Positions 5,260-8,073 of a DNA stretch of 8,073 bases are shown here, in pieces. Every line of letters starts with the position of its first letter. The stretch's first letter is position 1. The translations under genes and the position numbers were made by a program. Source of the stretch: an uncultured Collinsella sp. (lineage in GTDB: Bacteria; Actinomycetota; Coriobacteriia; Coriobacteriales; Coriobacteriaceae); contig CATYHY010000056.1 of assembly GCA_958407085.1 (NCBI GenBank), positions 1 through 8,073 on the forward strand. The letters are read 5' to 3'. A model generated the notes under the pieces. That model searched no databases, was not told the origin of the DNA, and was given only the letters and a program-made list of their open reading frames with translations.

Positions 5260-6077
5260 AGATGAGCGATTTCCATATGGTGGTGTGCGTCAAGGCGGTG
5301 CCGGGCAGCACCGAGGTCAAGATGGACCCCAAGACCAATACTATCGTGCGCGATGGCAAGCAAGCGGTCATTAATCCCTTTGACGCGAGCGCTTTGGAAT
5401 GCGCGCTGGCGCTGAAGGACGACTTTATCGGCTTTGGCATGGACGTGCGCGTAACGGTGGTGTCGATGGGCATCCCCGCGACTGAATCGCTATTGCGCGA
5501 CTGCATCGCCCGAGGCGCCGATGACGCACTGCTACTAACCGATCGCGCCTTTGCAGGCGCCGATACCCTGGCAACCACCTATGCCCTCAAGTGCGGCATC
5601 GAGGCGCTCGACGAGGACTTCGACCTGCTCATCTGCGGCAAGATGGCGGTGGACGGCGATACGGCCCAGATTGGTCCCGAGCTTGCCGGTGCCTTTGAGA
5701 TTCCCTGCGTGACCGACGTGAGCTGCGTGCAGAGCGCAGGCTTTACGACCTGTGGTTCACTGGCGCTTGTTCACGGCTGCGATGCCGGCGAGGAGACGGT
5801 CTATCTTGAGATGCCGTGCGCGATGACGACCGCCAAGGAGATTGGCCAACTGCGCATGCCGAGCATTGCCGGTATTCGTGCGGCCGAGGAGGCGGACGTG
5901 CGTGTGGTCAACGCTGCTGACGTGAACGCCGACCCCGCGCGCTGCGGCCTTGCCGGCTCGCCGACGCAGGTCGTGCGATCGTTTGTGCCCGATCGCGACC
6001 AAACGTGCGAGGCCGTTGACGGAACGGCGTCCGAGCAGGCGGCGAAACTTGCCAAGATCATCGAGGGGATGGCATAG
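5256..6077 (+). CDS. etfB: electron transfer flavoprotein subunit beta, bifurcating type
   Basis: ETF beta, the partner of ETF alpha in a heterodimer that carries FAD and, in bifurcating complexes, takes the NAD(H) side. Family hallmarks in order: VVCVKAVPG (9-17), NPFDASALECAL (40-51), ARGADDALLLTDRAFAGADT (85-104), CGKMAVDGDTAQIGPELA (128-145), the TTAKEIGQLRMPSIAGI segment (191-207), and GLAGSPTQVV (231-240). The DGDTAQIGP loop is the pattern expected where the bifurcating beta-FAD binds, and the length (273) is normal. Two starts are possible: GTG at 5256, overlapping the previous stop as GTGA and 3 nt after GGGGG (5248-5252), or ATG at 5262, 9 nt after it and giving MSDFHMVV. The second has the better spacing; coupling with the dehydrogenase holds either way. 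The stop is directly followed by the etfA start. Confidence 0.95.
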   Translation: MKMSDFHMVVCVKAVPGSTEVKMDPKTNTIVRDGKQAVINPFDASALECALALKDDFIGFGMDVRVTVVSMGIPATESLLRDCIARGADDALLLTDRAFAGADTLATTYALKCGIEALDEDFDLLICGKMAVDGDTAQIGPELAGAFEIPCVTDVSCVQSAGFTTCGSLALVHGCDAGEETVYLEMPCAMTTAKEIGQLRMPSIAGIRAAEEADVRVVNAADVNADPARCGLAGSPTQVVRSFVPDRDQTCEAVDGTASEQAAKLAKIIEGMA

Positions 6078-7283
6078 ATGAGCGGACTGATTATCGATAG
6101 CGAAGCCTGTATCGGCTGCGGTCGCTGCGTTCGCGCCTGTGCCTCGGGCGGCATCGTAGTGGAAGGCGAGCGGCCCAACCGTTGCGCCCGCGTAACCGAC
6201 GGCTGCATCCTATGCGGTGGGTGCGTCGACGCCTGCCCCGTCAACGCCATCTCGATTGAGCGCGACGAGCCCGCTGGCGCGGTTAACCTGGATGCATATC
6301 GAGACATTTGGGTATTCGTTCAGACCGACGAGCACGATGTCGTGGTCCCGGTGGCCTACGAGCTCATGGGCAAGGGACGCGAGCTTGCCGATGCTCGCGG
6401 CTGCCGCTTGGTGGCATTGGCCGGCATGAGCCCCGAGAGCTCGTTCAAGGACCTGGAGCATCTGGTTTGCGCCGGTGCAGACGAGGTCCTGGTCTGTCGC
6501 GACGAGCGTCTGCGTCAGAACGATGCGGAGGTCTACGCCCGGCTGATCTGCGATTTGGTGGCAGAGCGCAAGCCCGAGGCCATTCTGTGCGGTGCGACCG
6601 CCTTTGGCCGCGAACTGGCGCCCGGCGTTGCCGTGCGTTTGCAGACGGGCCTTACGGCTGACTGCACCGTACTTTCGATGGATACGGAGACGGGCCTGCT
6701 GCAGCAGACGCGCCCGGCGTTTGGCGGCAACTTGATGGCCACCATCATTTGCCCCAACCACCGTCCTCAGATGGCAACGGTGCGCCCCGGCATCTTTAGG
6801 GAGCCCGAGTTTGACTACAGCCGCTCCGGCACGATCACCCAGATATCACTTGCGGATGATGCTAAGGCTCGTGTCGAGATCTCGATTCCCGCCGAGGAGT
6901 GGGGACAGCAGGCTTCGATCGCCGATGCCGAGCGCCTGGTCGTGGTGGGTCGCGGCATTGGTTCCAAGAAAAACCTGCCGCTGATGCGAAGGCTCGCCGA
7001 GGCTCTGGGAGCCGAGCTTGGCTGCACGCGACCTGTCGTGGAGGCCGGCTGGTTGGAGTATCGCCATCAGATTGGCCAGACGGGAGTATCGGTTTCGCCC
7101 AAGCTTCTCCTGAGTATCGGTGTTTCGGGCGCCATCCAGCATCTTGCCGGCATCGGTGGGGCGGAGTGTATTATCGCCATCAACGAGGACCCGGATGCCC
7201 CCATCTTTGGTACTGCCCAGTACAAGGTTGTCGGCGATGCCGTCGAGGTCGTCGAGGAGCTGCTGGCCCAGCTTGAGCGCTAG
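6078..7283 (+). CDS. etfA: electron transfer flavoprotein subunit alpha with N-terminal ferredoxin domain
   Basis: ETF alpha of 401 residues, longer than the usual 310-340 because of an N-terminal ferredoxin module. CIGCGRCVRAC (11-21) and CILCGGCVDACP (43-54) give two CxxCxxCxxxC sets, enough for two [4Fe-4S] clusters; the first lacks the usual following proline and there is an extra Cys36. Then come the ETF alpha nucleotide-fold domain (about 70-270) and the C-terminal FAD domain: VVGRGIG (289-295), TRPVVEAGW (317-325), GQTG (333-336), and the signature SIGVSGAIQHLAGIGG (346-361) ending in IIAINEDPDAPIF. The same fusion is known in LctC of the A. woodii lactate dehydrogenase and in CarE of caffeyl-CoA reductase, where it takes part in electron transfer with ferredoxin. 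GAGGGG (6063-6068) lies 9 nt before the ATG, which abuts the etfB stop without a gap. The stop shares CTAG with the convergent gene. Confidence 0.95.
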   Translation: MSGLIIDSEACIGCGRCVRACASGGIVVEGERPNRCARVTDGCILCGGCVDACPVNAISIERDEPAGAVNLDAYRDIWVFVQTDEHDVVVPVAYELMGKGRELADARGCRLVALAGMSPESSFKDLEHLVCAGADEVLVCRDERLRQNDAEVYARLICDLVAERKPEAILCGATAFGRELAPGVAVRLQTGLTADCTVLSMDTETGLLQQTRPAFGGNLMATIICPNHRPQMATVRPGIFREPEFDYSRSGTITQISLADDAKARVEISIPAEEWGQQASIADAERLVVVGRGIGSKKNLPLMRRLAEALGAELGCTRPVVEAGWLEYRHQIGQTGVSVSPKLLLSIGVSGAIQHLAGIGGAECIIAINEDPDAPIFGTAQYKVVGDAVEVVEELLAQLER

Positions 7284-8073
7284 GCGCGCGCCAGCCAGCC
7301 GCGCATCTCGTCCTTAAGACGGCTCCAGGTTGCCTGTGTGGCGGGGTCGGTAAAGGGCTGTGTAATACCAAAGGGCGCGTCGAGTAGGCGGTAGATATCG
7401 CCCTGCTCGCGCGCCAGCGCGCGGCTCGCCGGATAGACGAGCTCAAACATAAAGCAGATGAGTCCCACCAGGTAGTCCGCCGGCTCGTCGCGTTCGTCGC
7501 GAGCAACGCAGCGGTGCTCGTCAAAGGCGGTAAGCGCCGGTGCCGAGAAGTGGCTGGCAAGAAATGCGTCCTCATCCACTTTGAGGATGGTGTCGACGGT
7601 GCTGTCGGCGATGGTGCGCATAATGTCGATCTTGTCGCCATCGCGTACGATATCGCAGAAGCACCGTGTACGCTCGTCGAGTTGTGCCGGCAGGCGAAAG
7701 TCACTGTGATAGGCGATGCTCGCGCGGATGAGCTCGTCGTGCTCTTCGGTCTCGATAAAATCTCGGATGCTTGTTGTGGCAGGTGCGTTGTCGGGGCTCT
7801 CGCCAAAGAGGACCTCGACGCCCAACGCCGCATGGCTCATGCTCTCGGCATCCTTAAACGTGTCCCAGCGCCGCAGCTGCTCAAAGCGGCCCATATCGTG
7901 CAGCAGGCCGCAAAGCCAGGCCAGGTCAATATCCTCTGTCGACCAGCCCTGCTCACGCGCCACGGCATCACATGCCTCGGCAACGTGGTACGTATGCTCG
8001 ATTTTGAGTGCGATGCGCGGATTGGCGGCATCGTAAGCATCGGTATAGCGTTTGAAGGCCGCGGTCGCCCGGC
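7280..8073 (-). CDS. HD-domain phosphohydrolase-like protein, N terminus outside the window
   Basis: The frame is open from the stop at 7280 to the right edge, giving 263 residues with no start needed inside. A GTG at 7963 has been considered as a start but would cut off KIEHTYHVAE, whose first histidine (7996-7994) is the likely first metal ligand of the HD fold. The second motif, LLHDMGRFEQ, follows with the His-Asp pair at 7900-7895; SHAALGVEVLF, AYHSD and GDKIDIMR supply further conserved His and Asp residues. The pattern is that of soluble HD proteins (PF01966-like) of the LLHDxGRFEQ kind, metal-dependent phosphohydrolases, probably on a nucleotide or other phosphomonoester; the substrate is unknown. 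No membrane segment is seen. It is convergent with etfA, with stops overlapping in CTAG, and is probably unrelated to it in function. Confidence 0.85.
   Translation of the reverse strand, partial: RATAAFKRYTDAYDAANPRIALKIEHTYHVAEACDAVAREQGWSTEDIDLAWLCGLLHDMGRFEQLRRWDTFKDAESMSHAALGVEVLFGESPDNAPATTSIRDFIETEEHDELIRASIAYHSDFRLPAQLDERTRCFCDIVRDGDKIDIMRTIADSTVDTILKVDEDAFLASHFSAPALTAFDEHRCVARDERDEPADYLVGLICFMFELVYPASRALAREQGDIYRLLDAPFGITQPFTDPATQATWSRLKDEMRGWLARA

Noticed and set aside
6210..6761. Minus-strand open frame of 183 codons inside etfA
   Set aside because: Antisense to the ferredoxin and ETF alpha domains; no features of its own.
7283..7292. GC-rich palindrome GGCGCGCGCC just after the etfA stop, considered as a terminator
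   Set aside because: It has no loop to speak of and no T-run, and it lies inside the coding sequence of the convergent HD gene.
1..8073. tRNA, rRNA, CRISPR arrays, insertion sequences, attachment sites
   Set aside because: No cloverleaf-like segments, regularly spaced repeats, transposase-like proteins or terminal inverted repeats were seen.

Overview
The window is high-GC DNA with tightly packed genes, Sec signal peptides, a sortase-type C-terminal tail and strict-anaerobe flavin and iron-sulfur enzymes. This fits an anaerobic, Gram-positive, high-GC bacterium. My best guess is a gut member of the Coriobacteriia (Collinsella/Olsenella type). That placement is recalled from protein style and was not checked by a search.

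Left half, 1-3311, all on the minus strand. Read 5' to 3', it runs: a 98-residue protein that looks like an isolated endonuclease-fold domain (3311-3015); a membrane-anchored extracellular protein (3018-2509) whose start overlaps the previous stop; a secreted protein of about 200 residues (2421-1819); a very small exported protein with a degenerate sortase-like signal, LAQTSD (1838-1578, overlapping the gene before it); a 468-residue exported protein with a cysteine-containing N-terminal part (1538-132); and the first 14 codons of a DUF554 membrane protein running off the left edge (42-1). The four middle genes look like a cell-surface cassette. The C-terminal part of the 468-residue protein resembles the 200-residue secreted protein, so the two may share a fold.

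Centre, 3312-3657. This is a 346-bp divergent intergenic region with no gene. It holds a perfect 8-bp inverted repeat in front of the surface cassette, a run of four TGAC motifs, a GTTTCG-N10-CGAAAC dyad and a weak -10-like element in front of the rightward operon.

Right half, 3658-7283, plus strand. Three overlapping or abutting genes encode a GlcD/LctD-type FAD-linked 2-hydroxyacid dehydrogenase, ETF beta and ETF alpha, the last with an N-terminal ferredoxin domain of two CxxCxxCxxxC motifs. By analogy with the LctBCD complex of Acetobacterium woodii, this is probably a flavin-based electron-confurcating lactate (or related 2-hydroxyacid) dehydrogenase that couples ferredoxin and hydroxyacid oxidation to NAD+ reduction. 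The gene order (dehydrogenase, etfB, etfA) differs from the lctBCD order, and no permease or racemase gene lies alongside.

Right edge, 7280-8073, minus strand. An HD-domain phosphohydrolase-like gene converges on etfA. The two stop codons share the palindrome CTAG, so no space is left for a terminator. Its start lies beyond the window.
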